A stretch of 9,002 bases of DNA from JANNMJ01 sp031397815 (GCA_031397815.1 JANNMJ010000050.1:1-9002); one strand, 5' to 3'; shown: positions 1 to 7,058, counted from the first letter of the stretch. Numbers and translations: made by a program. The notes: generated from the letters alone by a model not told the origin.

Positions 1-1
1 C

Positions 2-37
2 GCCCCTTCGGGGCACCCCTCCCCCAAGGGGGCGGGG
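2..37. repeat. Two adjacent GC-rich hairpins downstream of the TonB receptor gene
   Basis: Two palindromes lie back to back. GCCCC (2-6) pairs with GGGGC (10-14) around TTC, and CCCCTCCCCC (16-25) pairs with GGGGGCGGGG (28-37) around AA with one mismatch. They begin about 34 bases beyond the stop codon of the minus-strand receptor gene, so they could end its transcript, but no T-run follows on the minus strand inside the window. They may instead be one member of the dispersed palindromic repeats seen elsewhere here. The palindromes are directly visible; their role is inferred. Confidence 0.5.
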
Positions 38-70
38 AGTTTGTGCTGAACGTTGGGAAGGTTCGCGCTA

Positions 71-2554
71 CTAAAACTGAAAAATCACCCCAATCGTCGG
101 CACCACCAGCGGGTCGGAATCTTTTAGCAACACGGGGATGGCGTTTGAGCCATTGACGGCGGCGGGTTGGCCGTCGGTGGTGGCGAACTGGGTGGGGTCG
201 GTGGGGTTGCGCTGGAAGGTGTAGGCGGGCGGACCGGGGTTATCGAGGACGAAGGCGTTCGTGACGTCGAAATACACGTCGAGGGACGTGCGACGGAAGT
301 TGAGCTGCTTATCGATCCGGAAATCGAACTGCTGGAAGAACTTCAGGCGCTCGGTGTTGAGGCGCGTGTAATCGCGGATGCCTTGGCCGGTGGTGATGAA
401 GTTGGCGCGCGATGCCACATCGTCCCACGGCGTGTAAGGCGCGCCGCCCGCGACGCGGTATTTCAGCCCCATCTGCCACCCTTTGCCGAACTGCCGCCCG
501 AGCAGCGCCGACCCCAAATGGCGCGTATCCCACGCGGTAGGCTTCAGAATGCCGTCGATTCCGCTGAACTCCGAGCGGAAATACGTGTACGCAAACACCA
601 AAAACAGCCCCCGCGTGAGCTTCTGCTGCGCGAACAGCTCGACGCCGTACGCACGGCCTTTGCCGGTGCTCTGAATCGCCTCGTTGCCGAGGGCGCTGAA
701 ATCGCCGCCGAGGTTCGCGAGGGAGATGCCGTCGCGGACGCTCACGGGGTAGTCGGAATATTGCTTATAAAACCCTTCGATGGTGAAGCGGCGGGCGGGG
801 TTCGGCAGAAATTCGAGGCCCGCCACGTAGTGCGTGCTGCGGATATACTGCGCGTCTTTATTGAGCGGCGTGCCGGTTTCTGAGGTGAACCCTAGGATAG
901 TGCCCGGCGGAATTTTATAATACTGCCCCACGGACGCGTTCAGGTTCCAGCGGTCGGTGAGGGCGTAGCTGAGGGCGGCGCGCGGCGAGAGGGTGCGCCA
1001 TAATTCGTGGCCGGTGCTGGTGAACGTGTTGCCGTCGGTGCGGATGCCAGCGGAGAAGCTGAACCGGTCAGTAGCGCCGAAGGTGCGCGTGGCCTGCGCA
1101 AACGCGCCGTACCGGACGTAATCGAGGTCGTTTTGAAATTGAACCGTGATGCCGGGGGAAACGACGTTCCCCTCAGAATCGCGGAACTCGCGCCGGAGTC
1201 GACTAAAAAACCGCGAATCAAAATGCACCGCCTGCGCCGACCCGCCCACTGCCCACCGCAGCTTGCCGGAAGTTTTATTCAGATCGACTCGTAATTTATT
1301 CTCCACTTCCGTCGAGCGGGTGAGCAGGTTGCGGGCGGCTTCGTTGCCGATGTCGCGGTTCTCGAACTGGTCAATCTTGTACCACAGGAGCGTCCGGCTT
1401 AGGGCTACGTTGAGGTAGCCGCCCTTCACGAGGTGGCGAAGGCCCGCGCCAATGGTGTAATTCTGCTGAATAAACGTGGGCTGCGAGCGCAGCACATCGT
1501 CTTTTTCCGGCGATGACTCTTTCGGCGTCACCACCGAAAAATCATCAAGAGCGCCCAGCCCGAGAAGCGTGATGGTGGTTTTCGGCGAGAGCTTGTGGGT
1601 GATTTTAAATTGCGTATCGGCGTATTTCGGCCGAATCGGCAAGTCAATCAATTGAAAGAAATTCTGGAGATACGACTGCCGCACGCTCGCCAGAAACGTC
1701 GTTCGGCCGCCGTTCACCGAGTCTTTGCGGGTGCTGCGCCCGAGCGGGCCTTCCAGCGTCAGGGCGGCTTCCGTGAACGACGTCCGCAGGTTGCCCTGCA
1801 CGCGTTCCGGGGAGCCATCGCGCTGCTTGAATTGCAGCACCGAGCTAAGCGGATTATCGTAGCGCGCCTCAAAAGCCGACGAGCTAAGCGTCACGTCTTC
1901 AATAAAAGACACGTTTAAAATCCCCGCCGGGCCGCCCGCCGACCCTTGCGTGGCGAAGTGATTAATCACCGGCACCTCGATACCGTCGAGGTAATACACG
2001 TTCTCGTTTGGCGCGCCGCCCCTGATCACGATATCGTTCCGGAACCCCGCTGTGCCGCCCGTGCCGCCGCCGCCCACGCCGGGCAGGCTCTGCACGGTGC
2101 GCGAGATGTCGAAGTTGCCGCCGGGGTTCGTCAGAATCTCCTCGCTCGTGAGGCGCTGCACGCTCAGCGGCGTCTCGGAAGTAGCGACCCGAATCGCGCG
2201 GCTCGCCGTGACGGTCGCCTCGCCGAGCTGCTGCGCGGCGGCGGTCGGCTCCAGCACCAGCGTCGCGGCATTCCCCGACGTGAGGGCCACGTTGAAGCGC
2301 GTGAACGCCGCGTAACCCACGGCTTTCACCTGCACGTTGTAATTACCCGGCGGAATATTGGTCAGCCGAAACCGCCCTTCCACATCGGTAGCGGTGCCGA
2401 GCGTGGTGTTTTCCAGCGATACTGAAGCGCCAATCAGCGGCTCCTGCGTGGCCCTATCGCGGACGAGGCCCGTGACGGTGGCGGTGGGTTGGGCTTGGGC
2501 GGTTGCCGAACCAATAATCGACAAAAGCAACACCAACAGTAGGCAACGAGACAT
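71..2554 (-). CDS. TonB-dependent outer-membrane receptor with carboxypeptidase-like N-terminal domain
   Basis: An 827-residue outer-membrane transporter expected to import a substrate using TonB-ExbBD energy. Residues 1-19 or 1-21 form a signal peptide (hydrophobic LLLVLLLSIIG, then ATAQAQ). Residues about 25-103 match the carboxypeptidase-regulatory-like beta-sandwich common in Bacteroidota receptors (GLVRDRATQEPLIGASV, then TDVEGRFRLTNIPPGNY). EATVTAS at 112-118 is a plausible TonB box. The plug domain follows (DISRTVQSLPGVGG, DIVIRGGAPNENVYYLDGIEV), then a beta-barrel ending in aromatic IFQF, as outer-membrane proteins do. At 827 residues it is shorter than typical SusC proteins and no SusD gene lies beside it, so it is better called a general TonB receptor than a glycan-uptake SusC. 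The substrate cannot be read from the sequence. It is divergent from the MarR-type gene, a likely regulatory partner. Confidence 0.95.
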   Translation of the reverse strand: MSRCLLLVLLLSIIGSATAQAQPTATVTGLVRDRATQEPLIGASVSLENTTLGTATDVEGRFRLTNIPPGNYNVQVKAVGYAAFTRFNVALTSGNAATLVLEPTAAAQQLGEATVTASRAIRVATSETPLSVQRLTSEEILTNPGGNFDISRTVQSLPGVGGGGTGGTAGFRNDIVIRGGAPNENVYYLDGIEVPVINHFATQGSAGGPAGILNVSFIEDVTLSSSAFEARYDNPLSSVLQFKQRDGSPERVQGNLRTSFTEAALTLEGPLGRSTRKDSVNGGRTTFLASVRQSYLQNFFQLIDLPIRPKYADTQFKITHKLSPKTTITLLGLGALDDFSVVTPKESSPEKDDVLRSQPTFIQQNYTIGAGLRHLVKGGYLNVALSRTLLWYKIDQFENRDIGNEAARNLLTRSTEVENKLRVDLNKTSGKLRWAVGGSAQAVHFDSRFFSRLRREFRDSEGNVVSPGITVQFQNDLDYVRYGAFAQATRTFGATDRFSFSAGIRTDGNTFTSTGHELWRTLSPRAALSYALTDRWNLNASVGQYYKIPPGTILGFTSETGTPLNKDAQYIRSTHYVAGLEFLPNPARRFTIEGFYKQYSDYPVSVRDGISLANLGGDFSALGNEAIQSTGKGRAYGVELFAQQKLTRGLFLVFAYTYFRSEFSGIDGILKPTAWDTRHLGSALLGRQFGKGWQMGLKYRVAGGAPYTPWDDVASRANFITTGQGIRDYTRLNTERLKFFQQFDFRIDKQLNFRRTSLDVYFDVTNAFVLDNPGPPAYTFQRNPTDPTQFATTDGQPAAVNGSNAIPVLLKDSDPLVVPTIGVIFQF

Positions 2555-2573
2555 AATCAGCGACCGATTTGGT

Positions 2574-2598
2574 TTGTTTTGGTACTTGTTTGGGGTAC
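2574..2598. repeat. Tandem 12/13-bp repeat in the receptor leader
   Basis: TTGTTTTGGTAC (2574-2585) is followed directly by TTGTTTGGGGTAC (2586-2598), two near-identical direct repeats differing by one substitution and one inserted base. They lie between the proposed receptor promoter and its start codon, so they fall in the 5' leader on the minus strand. A tandem repeat here could bind a regulator, for example the adjacent MarR-type protein, but MarR sites are usually inverted repeats, so the role is open. Confidence 0.45.
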
Positions 2599-2606
2599 AA
2601 CAGCCG

Positions 2607-2614
2607 CAAAAGTA
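2607..2614 (-). promoter_or_regulatory. Bacteroidota -7 promoter element for the TonB receptor
   Basis: On the minus strand this reads TACTTTTG, an exact match to the Bacteroidota housekeeping -7 consensus TAnnTTTG. It lies 52 bases before the receptor start codon, giving a leader of roughly 45-50 nt. I see no good TTTG -33 element at the right distance. It is 43 bases from the opposing -7 element at 2658, so the two promoters overlap or abut. Confidence 0.55.
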
Positions 2615-2657
2615 GTTGGTTTTCGATCTTTTTTCTTTCGATCAAGCCTCTTTCTCG

Positions 2658-2665
2658 TATTTTTG
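2658..2665 (+). promoter_or_regulatory. Bacteroidota -7 promoter element for the MarR-type gene
   Basis: TATTTTTG matches TAnnTTTG exactly and ends 11 bases before the ATG at 2677. Transcription would start only a few bases before the start codon, giving a very short leader or an almost leaderless message. A weak TTTC at 2636-2639 could act as the -33 element. This placement also argues against a longer reading frame from 2569, because that start would lie upstream of the promoter. Confidence 0.6.
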
Positions 2666-2676
2666 TTACCAATCCA

Positions 2677-3357
2677 ATGACGTACTCTTTCATACAGGCT
2701 CTGCTGGCTTCGGCCGACGAGTACGAGCATTCCCTGCCCGCCGACGCGGCGGCGAGTGAAGTCGGTTTCGGGCAATGGCTGCTGGCGCGGGCCGGGGCCG
2801 AGGTGGCGGTAGCGGTGGAAGCCGTTCCGGAAGTCCGGCGCCGTGCGGAGCAGCCGTTCATCACGCCGGAATCGGAGATCTGCACCCTCCTCACGATCAC
2901 GTACCGCTACGTGCGTGGCTACGTGCGGCAGGCGCTGGCGGACTCCCCGCTCGCCAATTTCGACGATTTCACCTATCTGGCCGCCTTGCTGGAAGCCGAG
3001 CCGGGGGCGCTCACCAAGTCGGAGCTGATCGAGCACAACATTCAGGAGAAGGCCACCGGCATCGAAATCATCCGGCGGCTGCTGGCGCGCGGCTTCGTGA
3101 CCCAAACCCCCCACCCCACCGACAAGCGCGCCAAGCACCTGCGCCTCACCCACGCCGGGCGCGGGGTGCTGTTTGCCGCTTTCGGCCCAATGGGGCAGGT
3201 AGCGCACCTGAGCGTCAGCCCCCTCAACACCGCCGAAAAACAGCTCCTTCTGCGCCTGCTCAGCAAGCTCGACTTCTTTCATCACCCCATTTTTATGGCG
3301 AGCAAGGCCGATTCTATCGAGACCTTGATGGCGCGGCACCTGCCGCCCCCTGAGTAG
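2677..3357 (+). CDS. MarR-family winged-helix transcriptional regulator
   Basis: A 226-residue protein with a MarR-type winged helix at roughly residues 68-165. Helices run from EICTLLTITYRYVRGYVRQAL through NFDDFTYLAALLEAEPGALT; the recognition region is KSELIEHNIQEKATGIEIIRRLLARGFV (114-141). The wing carries the family's signature Asp-Lys-Arg and LTHAG pattern (DKRAKHLRLTHAG, 149-161). MarR proteins usually act as dimeric repressors released by small ligands or oxidation. The first 60 residues are a less typical extension. The start at 2677 follows a near-consensus -7 element; an in-frame ATG at 2569 would add 36 residues of low-complexity, unrelated-looking sequence and lies upstream of that promoter. 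Divergence from the TonB receptor gene makes that receptor and itself likely targets, though this is inference. Confidence 0.87.
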   Translation: MTYSFIQALLASADEYEHSLPADAAASEVGFGQWLLARAGAEVAVAVEAVPEVRRRAEQPFITPESEICTLLTITYRYVRGYVRQALADSPLANFDDFTYLAALLEAEPGALTKSELIEHNIQEKATGIEIIRRLLARGFVTQTPHPTDKRAKHLRLTHAGRGVLFAAFGPMGQVAHLSVSPLNTAEKQLLLRLLSKLDFFHHPIFMASKADSIETLMARHLPPPE

Positions 3358-3388
3358 AATCGGCACGAGCCGCAGCGGCAGTTACTTG

Positions 3389-3504
3389 TGCCCCATGTGG
3401 GTGGGGCAAGACACCGTGGGGCATTTTTTTTGCCCCAAAGTATTTTGCCCCATACCTATGGGGCAACGCAGCGCCACATGCTCTTCGTTGCCCCATAGGG
3501 GTAA
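3389..3504. promoter_or_regulatory. Cluster of seven TGCCCCA boxes in inverted pairs, likely operators
   Basis: TGCCCCA occurs on the plus strand at 3389, 3431, 3446 and 3489, and its complement TGGGGCA at 3402, 3417 and 3459: seven copies in about 107 bases. They form inverted pairs at 3389-3408, 3417-3437 (with an all-T spacer) and 3445-3466. The last is perfect: TTGCCCCATA, CC, TATGGGGCAA. The copy at 3488 repeats TTGCCCCATA and then gives GGGGTAA, a near-palindrome. The cluster occupies most of the 171-base gap before a helix-turn-helix gene, so operator sites for that protein are the simplest reading. Hairpins in RNA or a local REP-type repeat are alternatives. Confidence 0.55.
3429..3460 (+). 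promoter_or_regulatory. Candidate promoter of the helix-turn-helix gene, overlapped by a palindrome
   Basis: TTTG at 3429-3432 and TACCTATG at 3453-3460 are separated by 20 bases, fitting the Bacteroidota -33/-7 layout with one mismatch to TAnnTTTG. Transcription would start near 3466, leaving a leader of about 60 nt to the ATG at 3529. The perfect palindrome 3445-3466 lies over the -7 element, the place where a bound repressor would block initiation. This is a prediction from motif and spacing only. Confidence 0.35.
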
Positions 3505-3528
3505 ACTTCCTTTTTTTCTTCCTTCTAA

Positions 3529-4176
3529 ATGACTCCCTCAACTACTTCTGCCCAGATTCGACACTACCTCGACCTTACCCAAGAGGAGCTTTCTTACTAC
3601 CTCGGCGTTTCGCGGGCGCGGGTGGCTGATGCGGAGGCTGGCCGGGCTGCCGTGCCCCGCTCTTACACCTACGACGCCCAGATGCGGCTGAATTATCTGT
3701 TTTTCCTGTTACCGATGGCAGAGGTGAGCACGTTTTCCAAGCCGTCGGTCAGTACCGCTGACGTACCGCCGATGCCGCCTTTGCCGCTGCCGCCGCCTGC
3801 CGTTCCACTAACGGCTACTGAGCTGAAAGAAGTGGATTGGCAGCTCCGGACCGCCCGAACCAAAGCGCTCGTGCTACGGCTCAACCTCGACCAGCGAACC
3901 GCCCAAGCCGCTTATCACACGCTGGTGCAGGCGCATCGGCAGGCGTTACTGGCGGCGTTTGAAGCCCCCACATCGGCAGCACTCTCGCTCCGGGAGGTGT
4001 GTCCGGATGAGAAACCCACGAACACTCAATACCTCGTAGACCTGCTCAAGCGCCGAGCGGCCGATACAGAATGGCCCACCCCCAGCCTCACGCCTCTCGC
4101 CCTCACCCGCGACCGACTACGGCTGCATCTTTTGGAGACCGAAGCCGCCACGTTGGCAGCGTGGCTGGGGGAATAG
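3529..4176 (+). CDS. Helix-turn-helix protein with proline-rich linker, function unknown
   Basis: A 215-residue protein I do not recognise as a named family. Residues about 8-60 look like an XRE/Cro-type DNA-binding domain: TQEELSYYLGVSRARVADAEAG (17-38) has the usual helix-turn-helix spacing, with the LGVS turn and an acidic/Gly end. It is followed by RLNYLFFLLP (53-62). Residues 79-93 form a proline-rich linker (VPPMPPLPLPPPAVP). The C-terminal half (about 96-215) is rich in Ala, Leu, Arg and Glu, looks helical and shows no catalytic motif; it may mediate oligomerisation or partner binding. There is no signal peptide or membrane segment. The gene stands alone between the TGCCCCA box cluster and a repeat-rich region; the boxes suggest it controls its own expression. 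DNA-binding is well supported, the biological role is not. Confidence 0.75.
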   Translation: MTPSTTSAQIRHYLDLTQEELSYYLGVSRARVADAEAGRAAVPRSYTYDAQMRLNYLFFLLPMAEVSTFSKPSVSTADVPPMPPLPLPPPAVPLTATELKEVDWQLRTARTKALVLRLNLDQRTAQAAYHTLVQAHRQALLAAFEAPTSAALSLREVCPDEKPTNTQYLVDLLKRRAADTEWPTPSLTPLALTRDRLRLHLLETEAATLAAWLGE

Positions 4177-4228
4177 GGTTGATAAGAGCATATCGGGCGT
4201 GTGGCCTGCGTAGCCCGGGGTAGCGCGC

Positions 4229-4263
4229 GCCCGGGGTTGATTTCTGCGAAATCAACCCCGGGC
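4229..4263. repeat. Perfect 16-bp-arm hairpin, part of a REP-like cluster
   Basis: GCCCGGGGTTGATTTC (4229-4244) pairs perfectly with GAAATCAACCCCGGGC (4248-4263) around a 3-base loop TGC. It lies 52 bases after the stop of the helix-turn-helix gene. A transcription terminator is possible from stem strength, but only short Ts follow. Its CCCGGGGTT ends resemble those of the 4335-4375 hairpin, so it probably belongs to the same repeat family. The whole 425-base gap 4177-4601 contains repeats of this kind and no supportable gene. Confidence 0.7.
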
Positions 4264-4272
4264 TTTGGAAAT

Positions 4273-4289
4273 GAACCCCTTTGGGGTTC
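4273..4289. repeat. GAACCCC/GGGGTTC palindrome
   Basis: GAACCCC (4273-4279) and GGGGTTC (4283-4289) pair around TTT. The same 7-base arms recur at 4310-4326 with loop AAC, and at 8966-8982 with loop GTT. Conserved arms with varying loops suggest selection or copying of the structure rather than the loop. Confidence 0.6.
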
Positions 4290-4375
4290 CCCGATTGACT
4301 GCGTGACGCGAACCCCAACGGGGTTCTTTTCCACAGCCCGGGGTTGGCGGCGCTTTGCGCCGACTACCCCGGGCT
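4290..4375 (+). repeat. Composite REP-like repeat, copy 1
   Basis: Modules in order: CCCGAT (4289-4294 region), about 12 variable bases, the GAACCCC-AAC-GGGGTTC palindrome (4310-4326), a short spacer, then a long hairpin whose arms AGCCCGGGGT (4335-4344) and ACCCCGGGCT (4366-4375) enclose an inner CGGCGC-TTT-GCGCCG stem (4348-4362). Positions 4308-4374 match 8918-8984 in reverse complement with only 2 differences in 67 bases, and the flanking CCCGAT-N12-GCG spacing is also kept. No transposase is present, so it would be a non-autonomous element if mobile. Confidence 0.75.
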
Positions 4376-4420
4376 ACGCGTCGCGCCGACTACCACGGGC
4401 TACCCCAATCGGGCGCCTCG

Positions 4421-4508
4421 CCTACGTACCCGGCACCGTCTCGGTGCCGGTGTTGGTCGCCGATTGGCCTCAGCAGCTCCGGCACCGAGACGGTGCCGGG
4501 TACGTCGG
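4421..4508. repeat. Nested inverted repeat with 30-bp arms
   Basis: The arm at 4421-4450 is the reverse complement of 4479-4508 with one mismatch in 30 bases; 27 in a row match exactly. The spacer 4451-4478 is 28 bases. Each arm is itself a hairpin: CCGGCACCG and CGGTGCCGG flank TCT in the first arm and AGA in the second. This palindrome-within-palindrome form is like paired REP units. It lies 94 bases before the M28 gene start and could fold strongly in its leader if transcription begins upstream. Confidence 0.75.
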
Positions 4509-4517
4509 ATTCCGCCA

Positions 4518-4541
4518 CACATCTCCCCCACATCCCCACAC
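4518..4541. repeat. CACATC/CCCCACA-type short repeat, tail of composite element
   Basis: This low-complexity stretch repeats CACATC and CCCCACA units. The same type of sequence, in opposite orientation, lies at 8775-8810, where it also accompanies the composite repeat. The shared order suggests that it is part of, or a preferred neighbour of, that element. No promoter motif for the following peptidase gene could be picked out in 4509-4601. Confidence 0.45.
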
Positions 4542-4601
4542 AACCTTCTGCCCAACCGCCCGGTCCTTCGCATCTTCACGTTCTGCACTCCAATTCACTG
4601 C

Positions 4602-6227
4602 ATGCGCATCCTCTCCCCTAAGCTGCCCCTGTTGGCGGCGCTACTGACCACCGTCGGCACGGCTTCGGCCCAGAACACGACTCCTGCCGCCGCTCCTGCC
4701 ACTGACACCACCGATTACAGCCGTCGGTTCGCGGCCACCATCACGGCGGGTGACTTGGAAAAGCACCTGCGGATTTTGGCTTCTGATGAGTACGAAGGCC
4801 GCGAAACGGGCCAGAAAGGCCAGAAAATGGCCGCCGACTACCTCGCCAAGCAGTTTGCGGCGCTTGGGCTGCGCGGCCCCGTGACGGGCAATACCGACTC
4901 GCCGCATTTTCAGCATTTCGAGCTGATGCGGACGCGCTGGGTGGATACGCGGCTGCAAATCGGCGGACGGAAGCTGACGTATCTGAAGGATTATTATCCG
5001 GTCGGGACGGCGGATTTGCCGCGCGGCGCGAAGCTGAAACCGGTATTTGTGGGCTTCGGAATCGAAGAAAATGGTCAGTCCGATTACACCAATGCCGATG
5101 TGCGCGGCAAAGTGGTGGTGCTCTGGCAAGGCGAGCCGACTGATGAGCGCGGCGTGAGCAAAATCACGGGCACTTCCTCGCGCTCGACTTGGACGACCGA
5201 CGTGAACCGCAAGCTCGCCCTCGCCAAACAGAAAGGCGCCGTGGCGGCGGTGCTGATTTCGGAACGCTCCGAAACCAATTTCAAGGACTGGATCGAGCGC
5301 GCCGGACCGCACATGCGTGAAGCCCGCGTCGGGTTCCCGACCCCGCCGAACGCCGGCACCCTCCCGGCGATGGTGGTCAGCCCGAATGTGGGCGCCAGCC
5401 TCTTGAGCGGACCGGATGCGGAGAAGGCAGGAGCGAAAATCACCAAGATTTGGCCGTGGCCGAGCACCGCGACGAAGCTATCGGGGAAGATTCGGCTGCA
5501 ATCCAAAGCCGAAACCACGCCGTTTCAGACCGAAAACGTGTTGGGCTACCTCGAAGGGACCGATAAGAAGGACGAGCTGCTGATCCTCTCGGCGCACTAC
5601 GACCATCTGGGCATCAAAGACGGCAAAGTGTTCAACGGCGCCGACGATGACGGGTCGGGGACGGTTGCGGTCGTTGAAATGGCGCAGGCGTTTGTGGAAG
5701 CGAAACGGGCGGGGCACGCCCCCCGGCGGTCGGTGCTGTTTTTGGCCGTTACCGGCGAAGAGAAAGGGCTCCTCGGGTCAGAATATTACTCGGATTATCC
5801 GGTCTTCCCGATTGCCGCCACCGTCGTGAACCTCAACACCGATATGATCGGCCGCCTGGACGAAAAGCACGCCACCGACCCGAATTACGTGTACGTCATC
5901 GGCGACGATAAGCTCTCTTCTGCGCTCCACGCCATTAATCAGACGCAAAACCAGCGTTACACCCGCCTCGACCTCGATTACACCTTCAACGACCCCGCCG
6001 ACCCGAACCGGTTCTATTACCGTTCCGACCACTACAATTTCGCCCGCAAAGGCATCCCGGTCGCGTTCTATTTCAACGGCGTCCACGCCGATTATCATCA
6101 GGAAACCGATGAGGTCGATAAGATTCTGTTTCCGAAGATGGAGCGCATTACGCGCCTCGTTTTCCACACGGCGTGGGAAGTCGCGAACCGGGAAGAGCGC
6201 CTGAAAGTCGATTCCAACAAGCCCTAA
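4602..6227 (+). CDS. Exported M28-family zinc aminopeptidase with PA-type insert
   Basis: A 541-residue M28 metallopeptidase, expected to remove N-terminal residues from peptides outside the cytoplasm. Residues 1-23 are a signal peptide (MRILSPKLPLLAALL, cleavage near ASAQ). The stretch about 125-300, with VRGKVVVLWQGEP and KGAVAAVLIS, fits a protease-associated domain inserted before the catalytic core. The metal ligands are all visible: H332 in SAHYDHLG, bridging D349 in NGADDDGSG, E387 beside catalytic E386 in VTGEEKGLLGS, D414 in NLNTDMIG, and H499 in HADYHQET. The start at 4602 gives a proper signal peptide; a longer in-frame reading from 4344 would translate the upstream palindromes and is rejected. 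Substrate preference is unknown. A decayed copy of its last 19 codons lies at 7059-7115. Confidence 0.92.
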   Translation: MRILSPKLPLLAALLTTVGTASAQNTTPAAAPATDTTDYSRRFAATITAGDLEKHLRILASDEYEGRETGQKGQKMAADYLAKQFAALGLRGPVTGNTDSPHFQHFELMRTRWVDTRLQIGGRKLTYLKDYYPVGTADLPRGAKLKPVFVGFGIEENGQSDYTNADVRGKVVVLWQGEPTDERGVSKITGTSSRSTWTTDVNRKLALAKQKGAVAAVLISERSETNFKDWIERAGPHMREARVGFPTPPNAGTLPAMVVSPNVGASLLSGPDAEKAGAKITKIWPWPSTATKLSGKIRLQSKAETTPFQTENVLGYLEGTDKKDELLILSAHYDHLGIKDGKVFNGADDDGSGTVAVVEMAQAFVEAKRAGHAPRRSVLFLAVTGEEKGLLGSEYYSDYPVFPIAATVVNLNTDMIGRLDEKHATDPNYVYVIGDDKLSSALHAINQTQNQRYTRLDLDYTFNDPADPNRFYYRSDHYNFARKGIPVAFYFNGVHADYHQETDEVDKILFPKMERITRLVFHTAWEVANREERLKVDSNKP

Positions 6228-6351
6228 TAGAGCTGCGAGATGCGTACTGCGGCGCTTCGAGCTGCCATTGCGTTATTTTGCGCGCCCTTCCTTCCGCTAT
6301 CCCCACGAGCGGGTAGGCGTCATTCATGAATTACTTTTTTCTGCCAAACAG

Positions 6352-7038
6352 ATGGTCTTTGCGCAACAAAGCAGGATGTTCTCTCTGGTCGCACTGACCA
6401 CCTTTTTAATTGCTTTTTCCGGCTGTGTCACACCCAAAAAATTCGACGAGTTCGTTGCTAAGCAATACAACAACCAGCTCCCGAATCAGCCCAGAAATAA
6501 GGCCGGAATCGTCATCACGCCGCTGATACCGAACAACAGCTCGCAGATTTCAACAACCATAAAGAAAAACGACCTATTTCTGCCGTTGCTCGTCTACTGG
6601 CGCCACGATTATCGAAAAATCTGCCTTCTCAATACCAACATTGCGCTGGCAAACTTCTCGAACGCCGTTAATGTGCTAACGCCGGGTCCGTTAGTTGAAA
6701 AACTGAATGGCCAGAAGCTGGAATTAGTAGTAGAGCAGGCCCCATCCACTTTTGCGCTTGTAACGAATGAGCACACGGCCTGGGTGTTGTTTGTCACGAT
6801 TGGCTGGACGGTAAACTACATTGAGCCTGATATGAAGGATTTAATCGTCAGCTATAAGCTAGGAGACAGCGCGGACGCTAAAACCGGGCGAATCGTCGTT
6901 AAAAATCCCGACATTGACAGAAGCCAGCAAACTTACGGAGCGTGGAAAGTGGCCACCTCAGAATATCTGGCCGAGTACGATGCGAGCTTTACGACCATGA
7001 CGAGATCGTTTGTCAATCAGCTGGTGAAGGAGTTGTAG
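6352..7038 (+). CDS. Predicted lipoprotein of unknown function
   Basis: A 228-residue protein from the ATG at 6352. It begins with a lipoprotein signal peptide: Arg8, a hydrophobic stretch (MFSLVALTTFLIAF), then FSGC with the acylated cysteine at residue 25. The residues after it (VTPKK) lack the acidic signal linked to surface export in Bacteroidota, so a periplasm-facing anchor is likelier. The rest is soluble-looking, with segments such as GIVITPLIPNNSS and AWVLFVTIGWTVNYIEPD; I recognise no domain. An in-frame start at 6268 would place 28 poorly matching residues before the signal peptide, and one at 6376 would remove its positive charge. Base composition (sampled lines about 43-52% GC) is lower than in the neighbours, suggesting separate origin. 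It sits exactly between the M28 gene and the M28 fragment. A TA-N2-TTTT stretch at 6332-6339 is a weak -7 candidate. Confidence 0.7.
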   Translation: MVFAQQSRMFSLVALTTFLIAFSGCVTPKKFDEFVAKQYNNQLPNQPRNKAGIVITPLIPNNSSQISTTIKKNDLFLPLLVYWRHDYRKICLLNTNIALANFSNAVNVLTPGPLVEKLNGQKLELVVEQAPSTFALVTNEHTAWVLFVTIGWTVNYIEPDMKDLIVSYKLGDSADAKTGRIVVKNPDIDRSQQTYGAWKVATSEYLAEYDASFTTMTRSFVNQLVKEL

Positions 7039-7058
7039 CAAGCTCTCATCGGTGCTCC

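Noticed and set aside
167..2425. Several plus-strand open frames opposite the TonB receptor gene
   Set aside because: They are antisense to a gene with clear family motifs and have low-complexity translations with no recognisable domain.
71..2554. SusC of a glycan-utilisation locus
   Set aside because: The protein is shorter than typical SusC, and there is no SusD, glycoside hydrolase or sensor gene nearby.
2569..2676. Upstream in-frame start for the MarR-type protein
   Set aside because: The added 36 residues do not resemble the family, overlap the divergent promoter region, and lie before the near-consensus -7 element at 2658.
3417..3437. Intrinsic terminator for the MarR-type gene
   Set aside because: The T-run lies in the loop between TGGGGCA and TGCCCCA, not after the stem, so it does not have terminator form.
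4201..4647. Open frames through the repeat region, and similar ones at 8717-8998, sharing the peptide RTPTGF-x-STARGWRRFAP
   Set aside because: The peptide similarity comes only from the 67-base DNA repeat read in the same frame in both copies. The sequence is palindromic, lacks a plausible start and varies outside the repeat, so these are not genes.
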